From Tepidiforma thermophila (GTDB taxonomy: Bacteria; Chloroflexota; Dehalococcoidia; Tepidiformales; Tepidiformaceae), in contig NZ_PDJQ01000001.1 in assembly GCF_002563855.1 (NCBI RefSeq), positions 2,108,001 to 2,172,000 of the forward strand: DNA of 64,000 nt, read 5' to 3'. The notes beneath the pieces were generated by a model. That model did no database searches. It was given only the letters and a program-made list of their open reading frames with translations, and was not told the DNA's origin. The translations under genes were made by a program, and so were the position numbers. Below are positions 1 through 8,768 of this stretch, in pieces; position 1 is the first letter of the stretch, and every line of letters begins with the position of its first letter.

Positions 1-1
1 C

Positions 2-475
2 CCCATCGGTCCGGACGATACGGTGGGGTCGGTCTACTTCGAACGGCTTTTCCCGATGGGCGTGGAGGCGATGTCGGAGGCGGCACGGCTCGTACGCGAG
101 GGGCGGGCGCCGCGCATCGAGCAGGACCACGCGAAAGCGACGTACGAGCCGCCCTGCAGGGACGAGCACGCCCAGATCCGCTGGTACGAGCCGGCCGACC
201 GGGTGTATGCGCTCATCCGGGGCTGCAATCCCCAGCCGGGGGCGTGGACAACGGTGGAAGGCGGCCGGCTGCGGATCTTCGACTGCCGCCTGACGGGGGA
301 GGAGGCCCCGGGCATGCCGGGCCGGGTTCTCCGGGTCGACGAGGGCACATTCGACGTGCGCCTGAACGGCGGAGTGCTGCGGGTCATGCGCGTGCAACCG
401 GAGGGAGAGAAGAAAATTCCGGCCGGAGAGTGGGCGGCACAGGCCGGGATCGCGCCGGGCTACCGGTTCCGCTAG
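2..475 (+). CDS. Formyltransferase family protein, C-terminal part (cut by window edge)
   Basis: The frame is open from the first bases of the window, so the true start lies upstream and only about 157 C-terminal residues are seen. The text around residues RGCNPQPGAWT, preceded by a TYEPPC segment and an IRWYEPAD segment, matches the C-terminal domain of methionyl-tRNA formyltransferase-like enzymes, which use 10-formyltetrahydrofolate. Whether this is the housekeeping Fmt or a paralogue acting on another amine cannot be told without the catalytic N-terminal domain. Its TAG stop shares the four bases CTAG with the TAG stop of the convergent S9 peptidase. Confidence 0.75.
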   Translation, partial: PIGPDDTVGSVYFERLFPMGVEAMSEAARLVREGRAPRIEQDHAKATYEPPCRDEHAQIRWYEPADRVYALIRGCNPQPGAWTTVEGGRLRIFDCRLTGEEAPGMPGRVLRVDEGTFDVRLNGGVLRVMRVQPEGEKKIPAGEWAAQAGIAPGYRFR

Positions 476-2607
476 CGGGGCCGGAGTTCGCGCAGGAGGA
501 ACTCGATGACGCGGCGCTCCTGGTACTCCAGGCCGCGCTGGTCGCGGGGCATGTGCCGCTCTTCGGGAAAGATGAGCAGGTCGTACTCCTTGCCGGCCTC
601 CGTGAGGGCCACGATGAACCGCGCCGTGTGGCGGAAGTGCACGTTCTCGTCGGTCATGCCGTGGACGAGGAGAAGCCTGCCTTCGAGCCGGTGGGCATGG
701 GTGATGGCTGAGCCGTCCCGGTAGCCCTCCGGGTTGGCGGCGGGAGTTCCCATGTACCGCTCGGTGTAGGCGGTGTCGTAGCCGTCCCAGTCGGTCACGG
801 GTGCGCCGGCTACCCCGACGCGAAAGACGCCGGGCGCCTTGAGCATGGCCATGAGCGTCATGTAGCCGCCGTAGCTCCAGCCGTAGATGCCGACGCGGGA
901 GGTGTCGAGGCCGCCGAGCCTCGCGAGATAGCGCACGCCCGCGACCTGGTCCTCGACCTCAACGGTACCCATCCGGCGGTGGATGTGGGCTTCGAAGGCA
1001 AGGCCGCGGCCGGCGCTGCCGCGGTTGTCGAGCTTGAAGACGGCGACGCCCTGCTGGACGAGGTACTGGATGCGGAGGTCGACGGTTAATGACCAGTCGT
1101 CGATAACGCGCTGGACGTGGGGGCCGCCGTAGACCGAGACCACCACCGGCACCGGCCCTTTGGCAGCCGGGGGGCGGTAGAGGGCGCCGTAGAGCAGGGT
1201 GCCGTCGTCTGCGGTGACCTCGTGGAACTCCGGGACGACGAGCCCGAGGCCGGCGGGGGTCAGCGCTTCGGGCCGGTGCACCTCGACGGTCCGGCCATTG
1301 CGGAGGTTGCGGGCGATGACGCGGGGCGGTTCGGTGCGGCTGCTCCATGCGTCAAGCAGCCACTCGCCGCCCGGCGCGAGGACGCCGGTGTGCCAGCCCG
1401 GTTCACCGGTGAGGCGCTCCATCGGATCTCCGGTCAGCGGCACGCGGTACAGGTGGCGTTCGAGCGGCGACGCCTCGGTCGCCGCGAAGTAGACGAAGCC
1501 GCCCTCCTCGTCGACGCCCAAGAAGGAGGAGACCATCCACGGCCCGGCTGTCAGGACCCGTTCGAGGGCGCCATCAGGTGAGCGGAGCTCGAGGTGACGG
1601 AAGCCCGAGCGCTCAGTCGACCATACGATGCGCCCGTCCTTGAGGAAGGTCGTTTCGCCGGCGAGGTTGATCCAGGGTTCCTGGTACTCGTCGATGAGCG
1701 TCCGGGGGGCGGCACCGCCTTCAAAGAGGAGGAGGCGCAGGCGGCGCTGGTCGCGGGAGAGGAGCTGCACCGCGAGGGCGCCATCGGGCCGCCAGCCGAC
1801 GCGGGCGATGTAGATGTCGCGGTCAGTTCCGAGGTCAAGCCAGGTCAGGGCGCCGGTGGCCACATCGATGACACCGAGATCGAGCAGGGCGTTGGCCTGG
1901 CCCGCGAACGGGTAGCGGTGGCGTTCGACGTCGATGCCGGGGCGGCCCTGGTGAACGATAGGGTACTCGGGGATGTGGCGGGAATCGGCGCGGATGAACG
2001 CGATGCGGGAGCCGTCGGGGCTCCACCAGAACCCGCGGTCGCGGTCCAGCTCCTCCTGGGCGATGAACTCGGCGAGGCCGTTCGTCAGCCCATCCTCGGC
2101 GTCGGAGGTCAGGCGGCGGGGGTCACCACCCCGCGTCTCCTGCACGTAGAGGTCGCCCTCACGGACGAAGGCGACACGGTCGCCGGCGGGCGAGAGGTGA
2201 GCGTCGATGGCGCCGTCGGACCCGGGGAGCGGCGCCAGTTCGCTATCGCCGATGCGGACCCAGAGGCGCCCGCCGCCGGGAACGAGGAGTATCGGGGCGG
2301 GCGCGGCCGTCGCGAATTCGTACGATGTGACACCGAGTTCGCGGAGGCGGGCGCGTTCGCGCCGGAGCTCTTCCTCGCGGGAGAGCGCGCCCTCTGATGT
2401 GGTGGCCGGAGGCGGGCCGGCGAGCACCTCGCGGGCGCCGGTTTCGAGGTCGAGCCGCCAGAGGCTGCGGACCAGGTTGCCTTCGGCGGAGTAGAGGAAG
2501 GTCACCGCGCGCCCGTCCGGGGTGAAGCCGAGGCCGCCGGGGACGTTCGCGCCCGGGCGCGGAAATCGCGCGACATCGGCAATGGTGAGCCGGGGCGGCT
2601 GCGTCAC
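472..2607 (-). CDS. S9 family peptidase (dipeptidyl peptidase IV-like)
   Basis: This 711-residue serine peptidase has an N-terminal beta-propeller region (about residues 1-440, WSPDGSRIAF-type blade repeats) and a C-terminal alpha/beta-hydrolase domain. The catalytic triad is visible: Ser578 in GWSYGG, Asp653 in MTDEN and His685 in EERHM. No signal peptide is seen, so it is probably cytoplasmic and releases dipeptides from peptides. It starts with GTG overlapping the stop of the upstream M24 aminopeptidase by four bases (GTGA), so the two form a translationally coupled peptide-degradation operon. Confidence 0.93.
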   Translation of the reverse strand: MTQPPRLTIADVARFPRPGANVPGGLGFTPDGRAVTFLYSAEGNLVRSLWRLDLETGAREVLAGPPPATTSEGALSREEELRRERARLRELGVTSYEFATAAPAPILLVPGGGRLWVRIGDSELAPLPGSDGAIDAHLSPAGDRVAFVREGDLYVQETRGGDPRRLTSDAEDGLTNGLAEFIAQEELDRDRGFWWSPDGSRIAFIRADSRHIPEYPIVHQGRPGIDVERHRYPFAGQANALLDLGVIDVATGALTWLDLGTDRDIYIARVGWRPDGALAVQLLSRDQRRLRLLLFEGGAAPRTLIDEYQEPWINLAGETTFLKDGRIVWSTERSGFRHLELRSPDGALERVLTAGPWMVSSFLGVDEEGGFVYFAATEASPLERHLYRVPLTGDPMERLTGEPGWHTGVLAPGGEWLLDAWSSRTEPPRVIARNLRNGRTVEVHRPEALTPAGLGLVVPEFHEVTADDGTLLYGALYRPPAAKGPVPVVVSVYGGPHVQRVIDDWSLTVDLRIQYLVQQGVAVFKLDNRGSAGRGLAFEAHIHRRMGTVEVEDQVAGVRYLARLGGLDTSRVGIYGWSYGGYMTLMAMLKAPGVFRVGVAGAPVTDWDGYDTAYTERYMGTPAANPEGYRDGSAITHAHRLEGRLLLVHGMTDENVHFRHTARFIVALTEAGKEYDLLIFPEERHMPRDQRGLEYQERRVIEFLLRELRPR

Positions 2608-3989
2608 CGGTCGAACGCCTCCTGGCGGAGCGCTTCGATGGCAGCGATGTCCGACGGCAGGCCAGCAGTGAGAACTTCAGCACCTTCCTCGGTCACCAGG
2701 ATGTCGTCCTCGATGCGGATGCCGCCGAACCCACGCAGGGCGTCGACGCGGTCCCAGTCGACGACGTCGCGGTACGTTTCGCGCCTGGCCGGGTCATCGA
2801 GGATGGCCGGGATGACATAGATGCCGGGCTCGATGGTGACCACGTAGCCGGGCTGGAGGGGGAGGTCGGCCCGGAGCCACTTCAGACCGAAACGGTCGCT
2901 CGGGGTTCGACCGCGGAGGCAGCCGCCGGCATCGTGTGTGGCCAGGCCGAGCAGGTGACCGAGGCCGTGGGGGAAGAACAGGGCGTGGGCATCCATTTCG
3001 ACGAGGTCGGCGGGGTTGCCGCGGAGGATGCCGAGATCGGCGAGGCCGGCGGCGATCCGTTCGCAAGCACGGAGGTGGAGGTCCCGGTACTCGACGCCGG
3101 GGCGGGCCTCGGCGATGGCAGCGCGCTGGACCTCGTACACCAGCCGGTAAAGGTCGCGCTGGATGCCCTCGAATCGGCGGCCCGCCGGGAAGGTTCGGGT
3201 GACGTCACTGGCGTAGCCGTCGACCTCGGCGCCGGCGTCGATCAGCACGAGTTCGCCATCGTTCAGCGACCGCCGGGTCGGCGCGAAGTGGAGGACGGCG
3301 GCGTTCGGGCCGCTGCCGACGATAGAGCCGTAGGCTGTGCGGTCGCCGCCGCTGCGGAAGAACTCGGCCTCGAGTTCGACCTGGAGGTCGCGCTCCGTCA
3401 TCCCGGGCCGGGCGGTGCGGAGTACGAGGAGGTGGCCGGCCCGGCTGGCAGCCGCGGCGCGGCGCATCGCCTCGAGCTCATCGGGGTCCTTCGCACGGCG
3501 GGCCTCGGCCACATCCCAGGAGAGGCGCCCGGCGAGCGCCGCATCGTGGGCGGTTTCGAAACGTTCGAGTGCCGGCAGTCGGTAGTGCCCAGGCCGATGG
3601 AGCAGGTCGTCATTGCCGATGACGGCGAGCGGCTCGGCGCGGCGCACTTCGAGCCAGCCGGCGAGGGATTCGATCGGTCGAATGTCGAGGCCGGAACTGG
3701 CACGCAGGGCGTCGAGGTCGGGACCGTCGCCCGTCCAGATGCGGTCGTCGGGCGTGGGAAGTGTGACGAAGAGCTCCCACCCTGTGGCCGGGTCGAAGGC
3801 GAGCACGCTGGCAGGTTCGCCGACGCCGGCCAGGTAGCGGAACTCGGGGTGTGCGTGGAACTCGTGGAACTGGTCGGTTCCTGCGATTGGGACGGGCAGG
3901 CCGCTGGCGACCAGCACGGCGCCGCGCTCGAGCGCCCAGGCCCGGGCGACGCGGTCGCGGCGGCTGCTGACGAGGGCGGCGGGGTTCAC
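2604..3989 (-). CDS. pepP: M24 family Xaa-Pro aminopeptidase
   Basis: This 461-residue protein has an aminopeptidase P N-terminal domain followed by a pita-bread M24 metallopeptidase domain. The dinuclear metal ligands are visible in order: an Asp in LIDAGAEVDG, an Asp in SDVTRTF, a His in HGLGHLLG, a Glu in EPGIYV and a Glu in GIRIEDD. It would remove N-terminal residues preceding proline and so complement the coupled S9 peptidase. It starts with GTG, and a TACACT -10 hexamer lies seven bases upstream, suggesting a leaderless operon mRNA. Confidence 0.92.
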   Translation of the reverse strand: MNPAALVSSRRDRVARAWALERGAVLVASGLPVPIAGTDQFHEFHAHPEFRYLAGVGEPASVLAFDPATGWELFVTLPTPDDRIWTGDGPDLDALRASSGLDIRPIESLAGWLEVRRAEPLAVIGNDDLLHRPGHYRLPALERFETAHDAALAGRLSWDVAEARRAKDPDELEAMRRAAAASRAGHLLVLRTARPGMTERDLQVELEAEFFRSGGDRTAYGSIVGSGPNAAVLHFAPTRRSLNDGELVLIDAGAEVDGYASDVTRTFPAGRRFEGIQRDLYRLVYEVQRAAIAEARPGVEYRDLHLRACERIAAGLADLGILRGNPADLVEMDAHALFFPHGLGHLLGLATHDAGGCLRGRTPSDRFGLKWLRADLPLQPGYVVTIEPGIYVIPAILDDPARRETYRDVVDWDRVDALRGFGGIRIEDDILVTEEGAEVLTAGLPSDIAAIEALRQEAFDR

Positions 3990-3996
3990 GTCCGCC

Positions 3997-4002
3997 AGTG
4001 TA
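3997..4002 (-). promoter_or_regulatory. -10 hexamer TACACT, leaderless-type promoter of the peptidase operon
   Basis: TACACT on the minus strand is separated by seven bases from the GTG start at 3989. Transcription would begin at or within a base or two of the start codon. No Shine-Dalgarno sequence is present. Confidence 0.5.
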
Positions 4003-4011
4003 GCGGAGGCG

Positions 4012-4986
4012 TCAGGCGTAGCGCTCCGCGGCGGCCTTGAGGAGGTCGGCTACCCGGCTGCGGAGCTCATCCGGGGCGACGACCGTCGCTTCGGGCCCCC
4101 AGCTCAGCACCCACGGGGTAATTTCGAGCAGACTGGGCAGCGAGACTTTGAGCCGGACGCCGCCGCCGGGGAGCGCCTCCAGCTCCTGCGAGACGTGCCA
4201 GTAGCTCTCCCGGATACGTGCGGCGACTGCCGGCGTGAAGTCGATAACGACGTCGTACCGGGCCTCGCCGAGGACCACGCCCCCCCAGCTATGGCGGAGG
4301 GTCTCGGCGAGTTCGTCGATATCTACCGGGTCGAACTCACGCTGGAGTTGTTCGACCGACCGGATGCGGTCGACCTTGAAGACGCGGACTTCACCGTGGG
4401 TATGGGAGTAGCCGACCAGGTAGGTGCCGCTTTCGGTGTGGTCGAGGATGTAGGGGTCGACCTCGTAACGGCGGGGCTCGGAAGCATGGGCGGAGCGATA
4501 CTCGATGGCGACCGAGCGGCTTGCGGCCCAGGCCTCGGTGATGCGGCAAAGGACTTCGGTCGCCTCGCGGTTGAACGGGAGCTGCTGGTATTCGCGCACG
4601 GTGCGCTGCATGTGCTCGGCCATGCCTTTCGGGAGCGCGTTGGCGACCTTTTCGAGGGCTGTGAGGGCATCCGGGTCGTGTTCGTCGGCCGAGCGGAGCA
4701 TGAGCCGCATGGCGAAGTACACCGCACGGCCCTCCTGGAGCGTCAGCCGGACCGGGCCGAACAGCGGCTGGTGCCCCTCCATTATCCGCCAGCGGCGATT
4801 CTCGATGACGAGCGGGACATTCAGCTCCGTCTCGAGTGCCTGGAGGTCGCGCTGGATGGTGCGCTGCGAGTAGCCGGTCTCACGCGCCAGTTCCATGGTC
4901 GAGACGCCGTTCGGGCGCCGGACAAGGATGTCGCGGATGCGGATGAGCCGGGTCGAGCGACGGGTCTGTTCGGTCATGCCGCTCAC
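4012..4986 (-). CDS. WYL-domain transcriptional regulator
   Basis: This 324-residue regulator has an N-terminal DeoR/HTH_11-type helix-turn-helix (about residues 10-65, with TMELARETGYSQRTIQRDL), a central WYL ligand-sensing domain (about 140-215) and a C-terminal WCX-like extension. A strong Shine-Dalgarno GGAGGTGA lies just upstream of the ATG. A perfect inverted repeat 44-60 bases upstream of the start is a likely self-operator. WYL proteins often respond to nucleic acid ligands or DNA damage; the target here is unknown. Confidence 0.88.
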   Translation of the reverse strand: MSGMTEQTRRSTRLIRIRDILVRRPNGVSTMELARETGYSQRTIQRDLQALETELNVPLVIENRRWRIMEGHQPLFGPVRLTLQEGRAVYFAMRLMLRSADEHDPDALTALEKVANALPKGMAEHMQRTVREYQQLPFNREATEVLCRITEAWAASRSVAIEYRSAHASEPRRYEVDPYILDHTESGTYLVGYSHTHGEVRVFKVDRIRSVEQLQREFDPVDIDELAETLRHSWGGVVLGEARYDVVIDFTPAVAARIRESYWHVSQELEALPGGGVRLKVSLPSLLEITPWVLSWGPEATVVAPDELRSRVADLLKAAAERYA

Positions 4987-5029
4987 CTCCCTGGTGTGGC
5001 GTTGTGGATGGGCACAGTACGTCTCGCAG

Positions 5030-5046
5030 GCGACAAATTTTGTCGC
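5030..5046. promoter_or_regulatory. Palindromic operator upstream of the WYL regulator
   Basis: The 17 bases read GCGACAAA, a central T, then TTTGTCGC: eight perfectly paired bases per arm, and much more AT-rich than its surroundings. It sits between the WYL regulator (minus) and the DUF3090 gene (plus). Autoregulation by the WYL protein is an inference from position. Confidence 0.5.
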
Positions 5047-5140
5047 GTTTTCCGGGGAAAGCGCCGATATTGTGAATTTTCTGCACGGCTCGCCGGCGGG
5101 GTAAAGGACGCATGGCCGCGACGGGAGGGCCGGCCTGCCC

Positions 5141-5146
5141 TACGAT
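5141..5146 (+). promoter_or_regulatory. -10 hexamer TACGAT, leaderless-type promoter of the DUF3090 gene
   Basis: TACGAT is seven bases upstream of the ATG at 5154. This spacing recurs in the window and favours 5154 over the in-frame ATG at 5112 as the real start. Confidence 0.4.
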
Positions 5147-5153
5147 CGCAGGG

Positions 5154-5669
5154 ATGGCACGCACGCACGATCTGGGTCACCTGCTCCACATCTCCGCGGA
5201 GGCGATCGGGAGGCCCGGGCAGCGCCGCTTCCGGCTGCGCGTCGTGAACGGCGCGGGGTTCGCCGCGTCACTGTGGCTCGAGAAAGAGCAGCTGAATGCG
5301 CTCGGTGATGCGATCGAGACGGTTCTCGAGGACGAGGGGTACGAGTACGTGCCGCTGCCGCCCGACGACGCGCCGCCAAAACTTGAGGCGCCGCAGTCGT
5401 TCGACATCGACATCCAGCTCTTCCAGCTCAGCATGGGCGTCAACGCCGAGGACCGGCGCATTGTCCTGATCGCAGCAGATGGGCCGCCGGACGCAGATGC
5501 AACCACAGGGCTGACGATGGAGTTCGATTACCGGAGCGGCTATGAGCTGCGCCAGCAAATTGCCGAGGTGATTGCGGCCGGGCGGCCGCTCTGCCCGCTC
5601 TGCACAGCGCCAATGGACCCGGGCGGGCACATGTGTGTCCGACGAAACGGGCACCAGCGGGAGCTGTGA
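5154..5669 (+). CDS. DUF3090 family protein
   Basis: This 171-residue protein of unknown function has the two hallmarks of the DUF3090/TIGR03847 family. One is an N-terminal GRPGQRRFRLR segment followed by LEKEQ. The other is a C-terminal zinc-ribbon-like tail, CPLCTAPMDPGGHMC followed by RNGH. The family is typical of Actinobacteria and Chloroflexota and its role is not established. A frame-matched ATG at 5112 exists, but homology and the -10 spacing favour 5154. Confidence 0.85.
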   Translation: MARTHDLGHLLHISAEAIGRPGQRRFRLRVVNGAGFAASLWLEKEQLNALGDAIETVLEDEGYEYVPLPPDDAPPKLEAPQSFDIDIQLFQLSMGVNAEDRRIVLIAADGPPDADATTGLTMEFDYRSGYELRQQIAEVIAAGRPLCPLCTAPMDPGGHMCVRRNGHQREL

Positions 5670-5702
5670 GCGGGGCAGGATTCCGCAGGAGCGGGGGGTT
5701 CG

Positions 5703-5708
5703 TATACT
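5703..5708 (+). promoter_or_regulatory. -10 hexamer TATACT, leaderless-type promoter of glpK
   Basis: TATACT lies seven bases before the glpK ATG at 5716, with no Shine-Dalgarno sequence between. It is close to the consensus TATAAT. Confidence 0.55.
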
Positions 5709-5715
5709 CCCGCAC

Positions 5716-7215
5716 ATGACGCCCCCGTACATCCTTGCTATCGACCAGGGAACGACCAGCTCCCGCGCCCTCATCGTCGATCGGACCGGCGCAATCGTCG
5801 GGATCGGCCAGCAGGCGCTTACCCAGCACTACCCGCAGCCCGGATGGGTAGAGCATGACCCCGAGGAGATCTGGACCACCACCCTCGAGGCGATCGTGGT
5901 CGCGCTTGCCCAGGCCGGCCTGGCGTTCCGAGACCTTGCCTGCATCGGCCTGACCAACCAGCGCGAGACCGCCGTGGTTTGGGAGCGCGCAACGGGCGCA
6001 CCGATCCACCGGGCGATCGTCTGGCAGGACCGCCGCACCGCAGGCATTTGCGAGGATGTGCGGTCGGCCGGCGAGGAGGCGCGAGTTCGGCGGGCGACGG
6101 GGCTGACGCTCGACCCGTACTTTACGGGCACCAAGCTGACGTGGCTCTTCCGCCACGACCCGGGGCTCCATCGGCGGGCGCAGCTGGGCGAAATCTGCGC
6201 CGGGACTGTTGACGCCTGGCTGACCTGGAAGCTGACGGGGGGCGCCAGCTTCCTGACGGACTTCACGAACGCGTCGCGCACCCTGCTGTTCAACGTCAGG
6301 CGCGGGCGCTGGGACGATGAGCTGCTCGACCTGTTCGAAGTGCCGCGGGCAGCGCTTCCCTCAGCCGCCCCGTCGCAGTCGCAGTTCGGGTTTACAAGCG
6401 AAGAGGAGTTCGGGAGCCGGGTGCCGATTACTGGGGTTGCGGGCGACCAGCAGGCGGCGCTCTTCGGGCAGGGCGGATTCGCCCCGGGCGTGGCGAAGAA
6501 CACGTACGGAACGGGCTGCTTTCTGCTCTCGAACGCCGGGCCGAAGGCTGCTGTCCCGGAGAACGGGCTGCTGCTCAGCCTCGGCGCGGGGGCAGGACCG
6601 CAGGGGCCTGAATACGTCATCGAAGGATCGGTGTTCGTCGCCGGGGCGCTGGTGCAGTGGATGCGGGACGAACTCGGGCTGATTGCCCGGTCGTCCGACA
6701 TTGAACCGCTGGCGGAGAGCGTGCCCGATACAGCGGGGGTGGTCATCGTCCCGGCATTCACCGGCCTGGGTGCGCCCGACTGGGACCCGCACGCCCGGGG
6801 CGCCATCCTCGGGCTGACGCGCGGGGTGACGAAGGCGCACCTTGCCCGGGCGGCGCTGGAGGCGATCGCCCTCTCAAGCGCGGAACTGATTGAGGTGATG
6901 AACGAATCGCTGCCGGAGCCCATCCGGGAGCTCCGGGTGGACGGAGGTGCGGCGGCAAATGACCTCCTGATGCAGCTGCAGGCCGATTTTGCGGGCATCC
7001 CGGTGCTCCGCCCGCAGTCCACCGAGACGACGGCGCTCGGGGCGGCGTACCTCGCAGGGCTGACCGCAGGCATCTGGTCTGGCACCGACGAGGTCGCGGA
7101 GCTGTGGCGACCCGAGCGGGTGTTCGAGCCCCGGCTGGGCAGCGCCGAACGCCACCGGAGGCTGCGCGAGTGGCGGCGCGCGGTGGAGCGGACGCTCGGA
7201 TGGGCAGCGAATTGA
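5716..7215 (+). CDS. glpK: Glycerol kinase
   Basis: This 499-residue FGGY-family kinase phosphorylates glycerol with ATP to sn-glycerol 3-phosphate. The N-terminal phosphate-binding motif DQGTTSSRA, the central VWQDRR segment and the C-terminal GLGAPDWDPHARG and DGGAAANDLLMQ motifs all match GlpK, and the length is normal. The frame is open far upstream into the DUF3090 gene, but the family start and the TATACT box fix the ATG at 5716. It overlaps glpD by 16 bases, so the two are co-translated. Confidence 0.96.
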   Translation: MTPPYILAIDQGTTSSRALIVDRTGAIVGIGQQALTQHYPQPGWVEHDPEEIWTTTLEAIVVALAQAGLAFRDLACIGLTNQRETAVVWERATGAPIHRAIVWQDRRTAGICEDVRSAGEEARVRRATGLTLDPYFTGTKLTWLFRHDPGLHRRAQLGEICAGTVDAWLTWKLTGGASFLTDFTNASRTLLFNVRRGRWDDELLDLFEVPRAALPSAAPSQSQFGFTSEEEFGSRVPITGVAGDQQAALFGQGGFAPGVAKNTYGTGCFLLSNAGPKAAVPENGLLLSLGAGAGPQGPEYVIEGSVFVAGALVQWMRDELGLIARSSDIEPLAESVPDTAGVVIVPAFTGLGAPDWDPHARGAILGLTRGVTKAHLARAALEAIALSSAELIEVMNESLPEPIRELRVDGGAAANDLLMQLQADFAGIPVLRPQSTETTALGAAYLAGLTAGIWSGTDEVAELWRPERVFEPRLGSAERHRRLREWRRAVERTLGWAAN

Positions 7216-8768
7216 ACGCGCGCGACCTCGCCTCCGGGGAGCCGCTCGACCTTGCCATCATCGGCGGGGGGATTAACGGGGCAGCGATCGCGCGTGCGGC
7301 TGCGGCGGGCGGGCTCCGGGCGGCGCTCTTCGAGGCGAGCGACTACGGGTTCGGGACCACGTGGAAGTCGACGAAGCTCATCCACGGCGGGCTCCGCTAC
7401 CTCGAACACGGCGACGTTGGGCTGGTGTTTGAATCGCTCCGGGAGCGGGCGTGGCTGCTGCAGACGCGGCCCTACCTCGTGCGGCCGCAGCGGTTTCTGC
7501 TGCCGCTGCTGCCGTGGACGCGCCGGCCGGGGTGGCAGCTGCGCATCGGCCTCGCCACCTACGACCTGCTCGCCCTGTACCGTGCGGTGCCCCCGCACCG
7601 GCCGCTCAGCCGGGAGCGGTTGCGCGAACTCGCGCCCTATTTGCCTGACGAGACCCGCGGCGGGTTTTCTTTCTTCGATGCGCGGGTGATCGCGCCGGAA
7701 CGGCTGACGTGGGAGCTGGTCCGGGAGGCGCGGCAGCTCGGTGCGGCCACGCTGAATCACACGCCGGTGGTCGCCATCAACGCCCCGGGCGGGACCGTCG
7801 AGACGGTGGTGGTCGATGCCGGCGGCGAGCACGTCACGATTCCTGCGCGGGCCGTGGTCAACGCAGCCGGCCCGTGGGTAGACGCCGTGAACCGGCTGGG
7901 CGACCTGCCGCCCCCGGAGCTGCTGGGCGTCACGCGCGGGTCGCACATCGTCGTCGAACTGGACGGACCGCCCGGGCACGATGCAGTCTTCAGTACTGCG
8001 AAAAGCGACGGGCGCGTGTTCTTCGCGGTGCCGCAGGACGACCTGCTGCTCATCGGCACGACTGACGAGCGGTACGACGGAGACCCCTCTGCGGTGCGGC
8101 CCACGCCGGAAGACATCGACTACCTGCTGACCGAAGGGCAAACGCTCCTGCCGGGGCTCGACATTCGGCGCGAGCGCATCCGTTACGCCTACGCCGGCCT
8201 GCGGCCGCTGCAGAAGGTTGCCGGCGGCCCGGAGGCGGCGATCACGCGGCGGCACGCCGTCATTGACCACGGGAAGCTGGGCGGGGCGAAAGGGATGTAC
8301 AGCGTGGTCGGGGGGAAGCTCAGCACGTTCCGGCCGCTTGCGGGCGACGTCATCGAAGCGGTGACCGGCCGGAAGCCGCAGCGCTGGCTCGCAGCCCCGC
8401 CGGCCGGGTGGCGGGAGCGGCTGCTTGGCCTCGACCTTCATCACCCGGCGCGGCGGCATCTGCGGCGATACGGTGGCGACGCGGCAGCCGTCATCGAGCT
8501 TGGCCGCGAGGTGCTCTGTCCGCACGCGCCAGGGTTCGAGGGCGAGGTGCGATTCGCGGCGCGCAACGAGCAGGCGCGCACGGTCGGGGACGTGCTCCTG
8601 CGGCGAACCGGCATCGGCTGGGCGCGGTGCCGGGGGCTCTGCTGCCATGAGCGGGTCGCGGCCATCCTCGCGGAGGAGCTGGGCTGGAGCGCAGTCGAGC
8701 GCGACCGGGCAGCGGCCGCATACGCCGCCGAAGTGGCGTATCATCTTCCGGTAGAGGGGACGGCTTGA
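7200..8768 (+). CDS. glpD: Glycerol-3-phosphate dehydrogenase (FAD)
   Basis: This 522-residue flavoprotein oxidises glycerol 3-phosphate to dihydroxyacetone phosphate and passes electrons to quinone. The FAD-binding motif GGGINGAAIA is near residue 20, followed by the family signature STKLIHGGLRYLEHGD. It would be peripheral to the membrane. The start is taken as the ATG at 7200, inside the end of glpK; a TTG at 7212 is an alternative. With glpK it makes a complete route from glycerol to glycolysis, although no glycerol facilitator is in view. Confidence 0.95.
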   Translation: MGSELNARDLASGEPLDLAIIGGGINGAAIARAAAAGGLRAALFEASDYGFGTTWKSTKLIHGGLRYLEHGDVGLVFESLRERAWLLQTRPYLVRPQRFLLPLLPWTRRPGWQLRIGLATYDLLALYRAVPPHRPLSRERLRELAPYLPDETRGGFSFFDARVIAPERLTWELVREARQLGAATLNHTPVVAINAPGGTVETVVVDAGGEHVTIPARAVVNAAGPWVDAVNRLGDLPPPELLGVTRGSHIVVELDGPPGHDAVFSTAKSDGRVFFAVPQDDLLLIGTTDERYDGDPSAVRPTPEDIDYLLTEGQTLLPGLDIRRERIRYAYAGLRPLQKVAGGPEAAITRRHAVIDHGKLGGAKGMYSVVGGKLSTFRPLAGDVIEAVTGRKPQRWLAAPPAGWRERLLGLDLHHPARRHLRRYGGDAAAVIELGREVLCPHAPGFEGEVRFAARNEQARTVGDVLLRRTGIGWARCRGLCCHERVAAILAEELGWSAVERDRAAAAYAAEVAYHLPVEGTA

